The notes beneath the pieces were generated by a model, which saw only the letters and a list, made by a program, of their open reading frames with translations, searched no databases and was not told the DNA's origin. From Porphyromonas sp. HMSC065F10 (GTDB taxonomy: Bacteria > Bacteroidota > Bacteroidia > Bacteroidales > Porphyromonadaceae), in assembly GCF_001808555.1 (NCBI RefSeq), contig NZ_KV793784.1:35954-99887 (forward strand): 63,934 bases of DNA. The letters run 5' to 3'. Shown piece after piece: positions 34,502 through 42,820 of this stretch (position 1 is its first letter; each line of letters opens with the position of its first letter). The position numbers were made by a program, and so were the translations under genes.

Positions 34502-35962
34502 TCACTTCAGCTCTATGTAGTCCTTGTTGATTAGGTGAGGCTCGACCATAATCACCTGTGGTGCACCGTCACGGATCACCTCAAAGATCACCTTCGTCAC
34601 TCCGTTATCGGATGCGGCGGCCTTCGCCCCCGCTGATACGATGTAGGGATTGTGGGCAAAGAGGTAGCTGAAAGCCCCCAGGTAAGCCTCTTTATCCAGC
34701 TCACTCGCCACCACATCGTATGACTGAGGGTCCCAGTACATACACTGGCGGAAGCCGTTATCATCGGGGTAGACAGTTGACTTGGCGCGGTACTTCCACG
34801 TCTTACGGAGGAAGGTCTTGTAGACCGAGCTCATCTTGTCTACCGAGCTCACCAGAGCGCGACCGTTGATTGACTTGATCCGATCTCCCACCCTCAGTCC
34901 GGCAGTCTCTGCGGGGCTGCCGGGTGTGATGTGACGAATGACCTGCAGGTCGTTCATATCGTATCCCACACCGGTCAGTAAGTACTGATCACGGTGCAGG
35001 ACGAAGGTCGGATTCATCACATAGCGGACGAAGGGGTAATTGGCCAGCATGAGGTAGCAGAAGTTGGCCACATAACGATCGGGGTCGTACTCCTTATTGA
35101 GCAGTTCGCGAGCAGTCACGCTCCACACCTTAGTGTTGTCCTCACTGTCGATCAGCTCGATGTCCACTGTCATCCGATACTTACCGGAGAAGTTGGGAGT
35201 ATTGATGCTCAGGAATGGATAATGGTCTACCTCGTAGCGACCATCCTTACGGGTTACCAGATAATTTTTAAATCCCGGATCCAAGTTCGCCTCGCTTCCG
35301 GGGCGGAAGTTCGGATTGCTCTCAATGGTGGGCTTGTAGACGATGCTCAGCTGACCACCGGTGGGCAGCTCCCTCAGTCCCTTACCTACCAGCTCTTTTG
35401 CGAGGGCACGAGCGCCGGGCTTCGTCCCGATCTCCTTGTCTGCAAAGGAGAATGTGCTGTACTTGATGAAGTCACGCTTTGTGGGAAGGGTGTAGATAAA
35501 GGGCATAGTGAAGCGTCGTGTGGTGACATCCTCAAGACTATACATGCTGAAGGCCTGTGCCAGAAGTTCCTCAGTCAGGATCCCTGAGGGGAGGCACTCC
35601 TTCCGCAGCGCCACGTCCCACGATGATGTGCCGGGACGGCGCATCTTCAGTGACACCTGGTCGTGAGAGGGGTCGAGGATCATCGCAGTGATAGACTCCT
35701 CTGAGAGCTTCTGGGTGTCGCGTCCCTCGATCTGGAGGATTACATCGCCCGGGCGGATGCCGGCTTTGTCGGCCGGGCTTCCGGGGATCACCTCCACGAC
35801 CACGGCATGAGAGTCGCCCCAGCTCTCTTGGTAGCTGATCTGGTACAGTAATCCTACGTCGCAGCGGATGCCCGACTCACCCACTTTCTGCCCATACGAC
35901 AGCGATGCTCCGACCACGAGGGCCATACATAGGAGCCACATCTTCTGACACACTCCATTCAT
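34502..35962 (-). CDS. exported protein with two PDZ domains and a DUF4136-like core
   Basis: 486 residues. Signal peptide MNGVCQKMWLLCMALVVGASLSYG. PDZ 1 spans about 30-115 (VVVEVIPGSPADKAGIRPGDVILQIEGRD) and PDZ 2 about 325-400 (VIRHITPGSPAETAGLRVGDRIKSINGRA). Between them is a region resembling DUF4136 (FIKYSTFSFADKEIG, LRELPTGGQLSIVYKP, VWSVTARELLNKEYDPDRYVANFCYLMLANYPF). No protease catalytic triad is visible, so it looks like a periplasmic binding or scaffolding protein. First gene of a nine-gene run; a TACCTTTG box lies 46 bp upstream. Confidence 0.78.
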   Translation of the reverse strand: MNGVCQKMWLLCMALVVGASLSYGQKVGESGIRCDVGLLYQISYQESWGDSHAVVVEVIPGSPADKAGIRPGDVILQIEGRDTQKLSEESITAMILDPSHDQVSLKMRRPGTSSWDVALRKECLPSGILTEELLAQAFSMYSLEDVTTRRFTMPFIYTLPTKRDFIKYSTFSFADKEIGTKPGARALAKELVGKGLRELPTGGQLSIVYKPTIESNPNFRPGSEANLDPGFKNYLVTRKDGRYEVDHYPFLSINTPNFSGKYRMTVDIELIDSEDNTKVWSVTARELLNKEYDPDRYVANFCYLMLANYPFVRYVMNPTFVLHRDQYLLTGVGYDMNDLQVIRHITPGSPAETAGLRVGDRIKSINGRALVSSVDKMSSVYKTFLRKTWKYRAKSTVYPDDNGFRQCMYWDPQSYDVVASELDKEAYLGAFSYLFAHNPYIVSAGAKAAASDNGVTKVIFEVIRDGAPQVIMVEPHLINKDYIELK

Positions 35963-36008
35963 ATCATTCAGGATCTATCTGGTGCATAATTGCATTCTAT
36001 ATACAATA

Positions 36009-36016
36009 CAAAGGTA
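36009..36016 (-). promoter_or_regulatory. putative -7 box for the PDZ-to-permease gene run
   Basis: Minus-strand TACCTTTG, 46 bp before the PDZ-protein ATG. Confidence 0.55.
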
Positions 36017-36149
36017 GATATTTTTCTACTCATCCTCTCGGATCCTATTAAGTATGACTATCTCGCATTTTGATGTGCTAGGTGGGGGTGACTTTGCTGT
36101 GATGCGCATAAGCTGTGGTGTCCCATGCCCGATGGATGTGGTGCTCGAT

Positions 36150-36209
36150 CTAATACCGATATTAGAGAATTCTTTTATCGGTATTAGACTTCACTAATAT
36201 CGGTATTAG
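36150..36209. repeat. 22-bp-period array of 16-bp near-palindromes (array 3)
   Basis: Units at 36150-36165 (CTAATACCGATATTAG), 36172-36187 (CTTTTATCGGTATTAG) and 36194-36209 (CTAATATCGGTATTAG), each 22 bp apart with spacers agaatt and acttca. It sits in the divergent region between the PDZ-protein gene and the HerA-like ATPase gene; its right end is 77 bp before the plus-strand -7 box. Confidence 0.92.
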
Positions 36210-36286
36210 AGATTTCCATAAGGAGTGGGCTGCTTGGGTAGAGGTGATGCACGAGTGCCGGAGTCTTTTGATCGCAGATAAATTGA

Positions 36287-36294
36287 TAGATTTG
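36287..36294 (+). promoter_or_regulatory. putative -7 box for the HerA-like ATPase gene
   Basis: Plus-strand TAGATTTG, with TTTG at 36267-36270 (16-bp spacing). It lies inside a longer open frame and favours the ATG at 36358 as the true start. Confidence 0.45.
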
Positions 36295-36357
36295 TGGAGA
36301 GATGACTTGTTAAGGGGTGCTGGGGGAGTAGCCCGCTGTGTATCTGTAGTACTACAT

Positions 36358-37854
36358 ATGCTTACTAATAATGGAGTCCCCTACGTGGGGTGGACGGGAG
36401 AGCGCTTTGTCAGCTTCCTGCCTGAGAAGATGAATCGTCACGGACTGATCGCCGGTGCGACCGGTACCGGAAAGACAGTCACCTGCCAGATGCTGGCGGA
36501 GATATTTAGCGACCTTGGCAGCTCGGTCTTTCTCGTGGATGCGAAGGGAGACCTGACCGGTATGGGGCAGCGGGGTGGTAATAAGTCTTCCGTCACCAAG
36601 CGGGTGGACCAGTATGGTCTGCGGAGCGAGGGGTATGAGGAGAAGGGCTATCCGGTTCGCCTCTGGGATCCCTTCGGTGAGCAGGGTACTCCTATGCGGA
36701 TGACCATCTCCGGCATAGGACCGATGCTCCTGGAGCGGATCCTTGAGCTGAATGACGTGCAGAGTGGCCTGCTGGAGATCGCCTTCCGGGTGGCGGATGA
36801 TAATGGCCTCCTCCTCTACGACCTAAAGGACCTCCAGGCGATGCTACGCTATCTCTCAGAGCATCGTAAGGAGATATCCGCCACCTATGGCAACGTCTCC
36901 ACCGCCTCTGTCGGTGCGATCCAGCGCTCTCTCCTCAGGCTGGAGCGTCAGGGTGGGGATAGGATATTTGGCATGCCGGACTTTGACCCCAAGGATCTGC
37001 TCACCGCAGAGGGCGGGCAGGGGGTGATCAATATCCTGGAGGCGAAGGAGCTGATGAAGTCACCTCGTCTCTACAGCAGTCTACTTGTGTGGCTGCTGAG
37101 CTCCTTCTACGACAACCTCCCGGAGGTCGGTGATCCCGATCACCCGGCGTTGGTCTTCTTCTTTGATGAGGCACATCTGCTCTTTGACGACATCAATAAG
37201 CCATTGCTGGAGAAGCTGACACAGGTGATCAAGCTGATCCGCTCCAAGGGGGTGGGGATCTACTTCATCTCCCAGTCGCCCTCCGACATCCCCGATGAGG
37301 TGCTGGGTCAGCTGGGGAATAAGGTGGTGCATGCCCTGAGGGCTTACACGCCGTCCGATATGAAGCGAGTGAAAGCGGCAGCGGACACCTTTCGTCCCAA
37401 TCCTGCCCTCGATATGACGGAGACGATACAGGGACTTGGCACCGGAGAGGCTGTCGTGAGCTTCCTGGATGACCATGGGGCACCAAGTATCTCGGAGAGG
37501 GTGAGCGTGCTACCACCGCAGTCCTACATCGGTCCCCTGACAGATGAGGAGCGAGAGACGCTTATCCGACAGTCGCCTCTGGAGCGTGTCTACCGCGAGA
37601 GCGTCGACCCGAGAAGTGCTTACGAGGATCTGGCAGATCGGGAGGAGCAAGGTCGCCTGGAGGAGCAGCAGAGGGCGGAAGCCGAGAGACGCGCCAAGGA
37701 AACTAAGGCGAGCGCAAAGTCTCAGCAGGACGACTTCTCTGATCTGCTTGGTGGAATACTCAAGTCGGCTACCCGAGCTATGGGATCAAGTGCCGGGAGA
37801 GAGATCACGAGGTCCATCCTTGGCACTCTCTTAGGCGGTAAGCGACGACGCTAA
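36358..37854 (+). CDS. HerA-like ATPase (DUF853/YjgR family)
   Basis: About 498 residues from ATG 36358. Walker A is AGATGTGKTVT near residues 33-43, followed by FLVDAKGDLTGM; Walker B is ALVFFFDEAHLLF near 265-277; a sensor-like region follows at SKGVGIYFISQSPSDIPDEVLGQLGNKV, and the HALRAYTPSDMKRVKAAADTFRPNP segment is diagnostic of DUF853. The C-terminal 60 residues are charged, partly coiled and end in a GGKRRR tail. The frame stays open upstream to 36244, but those residues are unlike the family and contain a promoter-like box. Biochemical role unknown; HerA relatives are DNA-translocating ATPases. Confidence 0.87.
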   Translation: MLTNNGVPYVGWTGERFVSFLPEKMNRHGLIAGATGTGKTVTCQMLAEIFSDLGSSVFLVDAKGDLTGMGQRGGNKSSVTKRVDQYGLRSEGYEEKGYPVRLWDPFGEQGTPMRMTISGIGPMLLERILELNDVQSGLLEIAFRVADDNGLLLYDLKDLQAMLRYLSEHRKEISATYGNVSTASVGAIQRSLLRLERQGGDRIFGMPDFDPKDLLTAEGGQGVINILEAKELMKSPRLYSSLLVWLLSSFYDNLPEVGDPDHPALVFFFDEAHLLFDDINKPLLEKLTQVIKLIRSKGVGIYFISQSPSDIPDEVLGQLGNKVVHALRAYTPSDMKRVKAAADTFRPNPALDMTETIQGLGTGEAVVSFLDDHGAPSISERVSVLPPQSYIGPLTDEERETLIRQSPLERVYRESVDPRSAYEDLADREEQGRLEEQQRAEAERRAKETKASAKSQQDDFSDLLGGILKSATRAMGSSAGREITRSILGTLLGGKRRR

Positions 37855-37921
37855 GGACGGTCTATCCTCTTAAAACAAATCTTACTTTGGTTGAGTAGAG
37901 TGCAAATTGGCATAAAATCAG

Positions 37922-37929
37922 TACATTTG
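37922..37929 (+). promoter_or_regulatory. putative -7 box for secDF
   Basis: Plus-strand TACATTTG, 101 bp upstream of the secDF ATG, implying a leader of roughly 95 nt. Confidence 0.45.
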
Positions 37930-38030
37930 CCAACCGTAAAAGTACCCTGCTCCCACCGTATAGGATGAAGGAGGGGACTGCAAGTGAATGACAAAGAAAT
38001 CAATAATCACTACATACTTATAAGAGACTG

Positions 38031-41000
38031 ATGCAGAATAAAGGCTTAGTAAGGTGGACAACCATCCTCTTAGTACTGATCAGTGCGTACTACCTCTCCT
38101 TTACGGTAGTGGCATCGATCTATGAGGGTAAGGCTAAGGAGTATGCTGCAGGCGATGTGAATAAAGAGATCGCCTACCTTGACTCTATGGCTCCTCAGAA
38201 GGTTTGGCTTGGATCCACTCTCAAATCGGTTCGTGAGAATCAGATCGGACTGGGACTCGACCTCAAGGGCGGTATGAATGTCGTCCTGGAGCTCAACGTG
38301 GCTGATGTGCTGGATAACCTCTCCGGTCACAGCCAGGATCCCACATATCGTCAGGCGCTGACCAATGCCATCGCAAGGCAAGACCAGACGCAGAAGGACT
38401 TTGTCTCCCTCTTTGTCGATGAATTCCACAAGCTTGACCCCAACGCTCGTCTGGCTGCCGTCTTTGGCACCCTGAGCAATAAGGAGAGTATCAATACCAA
38501 TAGTAGCGATGACGAGGTGGTCTCCTTCCTCCGTCGCTCAGTCAATGATGCGATTGACAGCTCACACAAGGTGCTGCGCAATCGTATTGACCAATTTGGT
38601 GTCGTAGCGCCGAATATCCAGAAGCTCGAGGGAAGCAACCGCATCCTCGTGGAGCTGCCGGGTATCACTGAGCCGAAGCGTGTGCGCAAGCTGCTCCAAG
38701 GCAGTGCTAATCTTGAGTTCTGGGAGTGCTACCTCGGCTCTGAGGTGGGAGACTATCTCGTCGCTGCCGATCAGGTATTGGCTCGTCTCCACTCCAACTC
38801 TGAGCGTACTGCTGCAGCGGAGGTGACTGAGACTGCTGAGGAGACCTCTGGAGAGGTTGCCGACGCTGTCGAGGCTGCCGCTGACAGTGCCAAGAGTGCT
38901 GCCAAGGCCCTGGCACAGAAGATCGCTGCCGGTGCCGACTCAACCGCAGTGGCTGAGACTGCTGAGGCGCAGACAGCAGCATCTAAGGATAATCCTCTGC
39001 TCTCTCGCCTGCAGCTCTCTCGCGGCAGCTCCGCTGCCGTGGTCGCTGTGGCCCGTAAGGCTGATCGTGCCGCCATTGACTCTATGCTGAGCCTGCCACA
39101 GGTGAAGGATGTGCTGCCACGTGACCTGGTCCTCCGCTGGGGCTCCAAGGAGCTGAGCGAGGGGAGCAACGTCTTCGAGCTGTTTGCTCTCAAGGGCTCT
39201 CGCCGGGGCAATGAGCCGGCTCTCGCCGGTGACGTGGTCACCAGTGCTAAGAGTGAGATCAATCAGCAGCAGGGACGTCAGGATCCGGGTGTCTCTATGA
39301 CTATGAATCCTGAGGGTACCAAGGAGTGGGCTCGCCTGACGAAGGAGAATGTCGGCCGCCCTATTGCCATCGTCCTCGATGATGTGGTCTACTCTGCACC
39401 TAATGTCATCAATGAGATCCCCAATGGTACCTCACAGATCACCGGACACTTCACTGTAGATGAGGCGACCGACCTTGCCAATACCCTTAAGTCGGGTAAG
39501 ATGGCTGCCTCTGTACGTATCGTGCAGGAGGATGTCGTGGGACCGTCTCTCGGTGCTGCAGCTATCAAGGCAGGAGTGATCTCCTTCCTTGTAGCCCTTG
39601 TGTTGCTGATGATCTATATGTGTCTCATCTACGGCCTCGTCCCGGGTATCGTCGTCGATCTGGCGCTTTTGGTCAATCTCTTCCTCACTCTCGGTATCCT
39701 TGCCTCTATCCATGCTGTCCTGACCCTGCCCGGTATTGCAGGTATGGTGCTCACGCTGGGTATGGCTGTGGACGCCAACGTGCTCGTCTTTGAGCGTATC
39801 AAGGAGGAGCTTAAGAAGGGTAAGACAATGCTGAAGTCGATCCAGGAGGGGTATGGTAATGCCTTCTCTGCGATCATCGACTCCAATGTCACCACGATCA
39901 TGACCGGTCTGATCCTTTACTTCTTTGGTTCAGGTGCGATCCGTGGCTTTGCTACCACGCTGATCATCGGTCTGCTCATCTCTCTCCTCACCGCTGTCTT
40001 CATGACCCGTGTCATCTTTGAGACCCGGGCAGAGAAGGGCAAGATGAATGGGGTCACCTTTGAAACTCCCATTTCTCGCCACTTCCTCGAGAATACCCAT
40101 ATCGACTTCATCGGTCTCCGCAAGGTCGGTCTTACCGTTGCCGTTGCGATCCTTGCGATCGGTGGCGTGATGATGACCACGATCGGCATTCCGAGAGGTA
40201 TTGACTTTACGGGTGGTCGTAATTATGTGGTGAAGTTTGATCACAACGTGACGCCTGCCGAGATCTCCTCTCTCGTGAGCCCCGCTCTTGATGGCCACGT
40301 CAGTGTGATCCGCATCACTTCAGAGGATCAGGTACGTATCTCGACCAACTACAAGGTGGAGACCAACACCCCCGAGGTGGATAAGGAGATCGAGACCAAG
40401 CTCTATGAGAGCCTGCAGTCACAGCTGCCCCAGGGCACGACCCAGGACCAGTTTGTCGAGCAGAATATCCAGAGCTCGCAGAAGGTGGGTGCCAGTGTCG
40501 CTGATGACATCAAGACCGGTGCCACCATCGCTGTGATCCTCTCCCTGATCGTGATGGGTATCTACATCCTGATCCGCTTCAAGGACTACGCTTTCTCTGT
40601 AGGTGCCTTCGCATCGGTGACCTTCAATACCTGTGTGATCATCGCCTTCTATGCGATCCTCTGGAAGATCATGCCCTTCACCATGGAGATCGATATGAAC
40701 TTTATCGCTGCCGTGCTGGCGATCATCGGTTACTCGATCAATGATACCATCGTCGTCTTTGACCGTATCCGTGAGGAGCTGAAGTATCACCCCGATATGG
40801 AGCGTAAGGAGCTCTTCAATCGCTCACTCAATATCACCCTTACTCGTACGATCAATACCAGCACGAGTACCCTGCTGGTGGTGCTGATGATCTTCTTCTT
40901 CGGAGGTGCCAGTATGAGGAGCTTTACCTTCGCTATCATCCTCGGTATCGTCTTCGGTACACTGAGTACCCTCTTTGTGGCCTCTCCGATCGCCTGGATG

Positions 41001-41054
41001 ATCAATAACCATAATCACAAGAAGTCTCAGCAGAAGCTTGCCGCTCGCCGGTAA
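38031..41054 (+). CDS. secDF: SecD-SecF fusion, protein translocase subunit
   Basis: 1007 residues. SecD half: helix near 8-28, LGLDLKGGMNVVLELNV, the P1-type periplasmic region with NRIDQFGVVAPNIQKLEG, then IAGMVLTLGMAVDANVLVFERIKEEL. SecF half starts near residue 700: FIGLRKVGLTVAVAILAIG, IPRGIDFTGGRNYVVKF, IIGYSINDTIVVFDRIREEL. Twelve helices in total. An Ala-rich, low-complexity insertion lies in the SecD periplasmic part (about residues 255-320). The complex uses the proton or sodium gradient to complete secretion across the inner membrane. The fused form is usual in Bacteroidota. A terminator follows the stop. Confidence 0.96.
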   Translation: MQNKGLVRWTTILLVLISAYYLSFTVVASIYEGKAKEYAAGDVNKEIAYLDSMAPQKVWLGSTLKSVRENQIGLGLDLKGGMNVVLELNVADVLDNLSGHSQDPTYRQALTNAIARQDQTQKDFVSLFVDEFHKLDPNARLAAVFGTLSNKESINTNSSDDEVVSFLRRSVNDAIDSSHKVLRNRIDQFGVVAPNIQKLEGSNRILVELPGITEPKRVRKLLQGSANLEFWECYLGSEVGDYLVAADQVLARLHSNSERTAAAEVTETAEETSGEVADAVEAAADSAKSAAKALAQKIAAGADSTAVAETAEAQTAASKDNPLLSRLQLSRGSSAAVVAVARKADRAAIDSMLSLPQVKDVLPRDLVLRWGSKELSEGSNVFELFALKGSRRGNEPALAGDVVTSAKSEINQQQGRQDPGVSMTMNPEGTKEWARLTKENVGRPIAIVLDDVVYSAPNVINEIPNGTSQITGHFTVDEATDLANTLKSGKMAASVRIVQEDVVGPSLGAAAIKAGVISFLVALVLLMIYMCLIYGLVPGIVVDLALLVNLFLTLGILASIHAVLTLPGIAGMVLTLGMAVDANVLVFERIKEELKKGKTMLKSIQEGYGNAFSAIIDSNVTTIMTGLILYFFGSGAIRGFATTLIIGLLISLLTAVFMTRVIFETRAEKGKMNGVTFETPISRHFLENTHIDFIGLRKVGLTVAVAILAIGGVMMTTIGIPRGIDFTGGRNYVVKFDHNVTPAEISSLVSPALDGHVSVIRITSEDQVRISTNYKVETNTPEVDKEIETKLYESLQSQLPQGTTQDQFVEQNIQSSQKVGASVADDIKTGATIAVILSLIVMGIYILIRFKDYAFSVGAFASVTFNTCVIIAFYAILWKIMPFTMEIDMNFIAAVLAIIGYSINDTIVVFDRIREELKYHPDMERKELFNRSLNITLTRTINTSTSTLLVVLMIFFFGGASMRSFTFAIILGIVFGTLSTLFVASPIAWMINNHNHKKSQQKLAARR

Positions 41055-41078
41055 TCCTTTACACTGAGTGTTGTCTGA

Positions 41079-41117
41079 GTCCGACCTGCCGAATACTCGG
41101 TGGGTCGGACTTTTTTT
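41079..41117 (+). terminator. terminator after secDF
   Basis: Stem gtccgacc / ggtcggac (41079-41086 with 41103-41110) with an inner ccga/tcgg pairing, followed by seven Ts. Between 41118 and 41290 I see no gene. Confidence 0.92.
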
Positions 41118-41295
41118 GCCATTCTCCTATATGTATTAGGGTGTCGCAGTGAGAGCTCCTGAGATACCAGCCGCACGAGGGGCTATTATCTCGCCGAGTC
41201 CTCTAATGGTCTCCTCACTGATGCGTTCATCAAGATCAGACCGGACGGGGCTTTATCACACCTCATCAGATGGTATGTTTTATGGGAAAATAGTA

Positions 41296-41303
41296 TATCT
41301 TTG
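41296..41303 (+). promoter_or_regulatory. putative -7 box for the outer-membrane barrel gene
   Basis: Plus-strand TATCTTTG, 44 bp before the ATG at 41348. Confidence 0.55.
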
Positions 41304-41347
41304 TCTACACAGACAACCAATAGATATCAAAGTCAAGTAATAGTCTT

Positions 41348-41926
41348 ATGAACGTAAAAAAGTGGATGCTCGCTGCGGCTGCCCTGCTGCTCTCTGCATC
41401 ATTTTCCTCAAGCGCTAAGGCGCAGAAGGTGCTTACGGAGGGTCCTCTCAATGAGGTGAAGATCAATCTTCCCATGGCCCTTGCCGGCAATATTGAGCTC
41501 TCCTATGACCGGATCTTGCTGGAGGATCTGTCACTTGGCGTCGCTGCCAGTGCTGCGTGGGAGGACTCCTATCCCTACAAGTATGCGGTCGTGCCCTATA
41601 CCCGGTGGTTCTTCTGGAAGCATCGCGGGCAGGACGAGTTCCCCGGTGCCGGCTTCTTCATCGAGGTGAATGCCGGTTTCTTTGGTTGCAAGTACACCAA
41701 GAATTATACCGTATCCAATGGATTAAACGGAGGGCTCAATATAGATAGTAAGGACGCCAACGGCTTTGGTGCCGGTCTCGGTCTCGGCATCGGCTGGAAG
41801 TGGATCTCCAAGAGTGGCTTCGTCGGTGAGATCTACACCGGCGCCGGACGAAACTTCGTCTCGGCAACGAAGGATGCTGTCCCTGCATACATCCGTAGCG
41901 GCATCAGCCTGGGCTATCGCTTCTGA
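41348..41926 (+). CDS. small outer-membrane beta-barrel protein
   Basis: 192 residues with a signal peptide (NVKKWMLAAAALLLSASFSSSAKA). The mature part alternates aromatic/hydrophobic and polar residues in short strands (IELSYDRILLEDLSLGVAASAAW, GFFIEVNAGFFGCKYTKNY, GFVGEIYTGAGRNFVS) and ends GISLGYRF with C-terminal Phe, as expected for an OmpA/OmpW-like barrel of about eight strands. Function unknown. A -7 box is upstream and a strong terminator downstream. Its last 204 bp are overlapped antisense by the extended DUF3108-like reading frame. Confidence 0.8.
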   Translation: MNVKKWMLAAAALLLSASFSSSAKAQKVLTEGPLNEVKINLPMALAGNIELSYDRILLEDLSLGVAASAAWEDSYPYKYAVVPYTRWFFWKHRGQDEFPGAGFFIEVNAGFFGCKYTKNYTVSNGLNGGLNIDSKDANGFGAGLGLGIGWKWISKSGFVGEIYTGAGRNFVSATKDAVPAYIRSGISLGYRF

Positions 41927-42709
41927 TCCTTGCAGATCCATACATAGAGAGTGGGCAGCTTCCCTTTTGATCGGGAGGCTGCCCACTCTTTTTTGCCTAA
42001 TGGTCAGGGGTGCTCTAAAGTCAGTCAGCTCTTTCACGGTCAGCTCTTTACCCTTCCTCTTCTCCTCCCTATAGAGTCCTCTCCCCGGTATGATCCACTG
42101 GGTGACCTCCTCTCGCTCCACCTCTTGCTCACGCTTGCCCATCACCTTAGCATCGGTCTTGGACACCATTGTGTACGATCGCACGATCGTGGAGACTTCG
42201 CCGAGAGGCGTCTTCCGTGTCTCTCTCCGGAGGATCTTGTCCCCCTCCACGGTCATGGTGAGGTGGAGATTAAGCAGTCCGAGGAACTTGACCTTCGCCT
42301 TTACCTCCAGTGTCTGATCGGGAAAGGTCTGATCGGGTGTACCCTGCAGGGGGAGCATCCTAAAGCGGTCCCCGCTGAGGCAATTGATCTCGACCTTGGC
42401 AAGCTTAGCAGCCTTACCGCTCATCTTCTGACGGACTAAAGTCCTCAGTTCATCTATGGAGTAGTAGACGCCGTCAGGCAGTACTATCTCAGATATTGGG
42501 AACTCGTCTGAGTCGCCCAGTGTGCTGCTCCAGACGTTATTGCCCTGGACACGGCGAAGAGTCAGCTGCTCGGTCGAGCTTCTCCCATCCTTCCCGGTCA
42601 TCGTATAGGTCACCTGGGTGCCTATAGGATCGGAGGGAGTAAAGATCTGGGCTGATGCCGAGAGTGCTGTAAGCAGCAGCGGAAGTAGAGTGATGGTCAG
42701 TTTTCTCAT
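41723..42709 (-). CDS. DUF3108-like exported protein with anomalous C-terminal extension
   Basis: 328 residues from ATG 42709 (MRKLTITLLPLLLTALSASAQIF, signal peptide). The core, about residues 20-235, resembles DUF3108/TapB-type proteins (GTQVTYTMTGKDGRSSTEQLTL, FLGLLNLHLTMTVEGDK, LGEVSTIVRSYTMVSK) and would naturally end near ELTDFRAP. The frame then runs on for about 95 residues with no family features, through the terminator hairpin of the facing gene and 204 bp antisense into its coding region. In the +1 frame a TGA follows directly after the RAP codons, at the C4 tract (plus-strand gggg 42007-42010), so a single-base insertion or sequencing error would explain the extension. Function unknown, periplasmic by signal peptide. 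Confidence 0.7.
   Translation of the reverse strand: MRKLTITLLPLLLTALSASAQIFTPSDPIGTQVTYTMTGKDGRSSTEQLTLRRVQGNNVWSSTLGDSDEFPISEIVLPDGVYYSIDELRTLVRQKMSGKAAKLAKVEINCLSGDRFRMLPLQGTPDQTFPDQTLEVKAKVKFLGLLNLHLTMTVEGDKILRRETRKTPLGEVSTIVRSYTMVSKTDAKVMGKREQEVEREEVTQWIIPGRGLYREEKRKGKELTVKELTDFRAPLTIRQKRVGSLPIKREAAHSLCMDLQGSEAIAQADAATDVCRDSILRCRDEVSSGAGVDLTDEATLGDPLPADAETETGTKAVGVLTIYIEPSV
41949..41994 (+). terminator. terminator after the outer-membrane barrel gene
   Basis: Stem gagtgggcagc / gctgcccactc (41949-41959 with 41978-41988), extended by tccc/ggga, followed by six Ts. It lies inside the minus-strand extended reading frame. Confidence 0.92.
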
Positions 42710-42739
42710 ATCGGTTTCTTGCTTCGTAACTTGATATCC

Positions 42740-42747
42740 CAAATGTA
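42740..42747 (-). promoter_or_regulatory. putative -7 box for the DUF3108-like gene
   Basis: Minus-strand TACATTTG, 30 bp before the ATG at 42709, immediately past the ppdK terminator. Confidence 0.5.
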
Positions 42748-42749
42748 GC

Positions 42750-42792
42750 AAAAAGAGAGGAGCTGCCCCACATGACCGGGACAGCTCCTCTT
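42750..42792 (-). terminator. terminator after ppdK
   Basis: Minus strand: stem gaggagctg / cagctcctc (42782-42790 with 42757-42765) followed by CTTTTTG, about 30 bp after the ppdK stop. Confidence 0.85.
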
Positions 42793-42820
42793 ATCTTATC
42801 TCAGAGTGAGACTAAATAAG

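Noticed and set aside
36244-36357. Earlier start for the HerA-like ATPase
   Set aside because: The extra residues are unlike the family and contain a TAGATTTG promoter-like box; kept only as an alternative.
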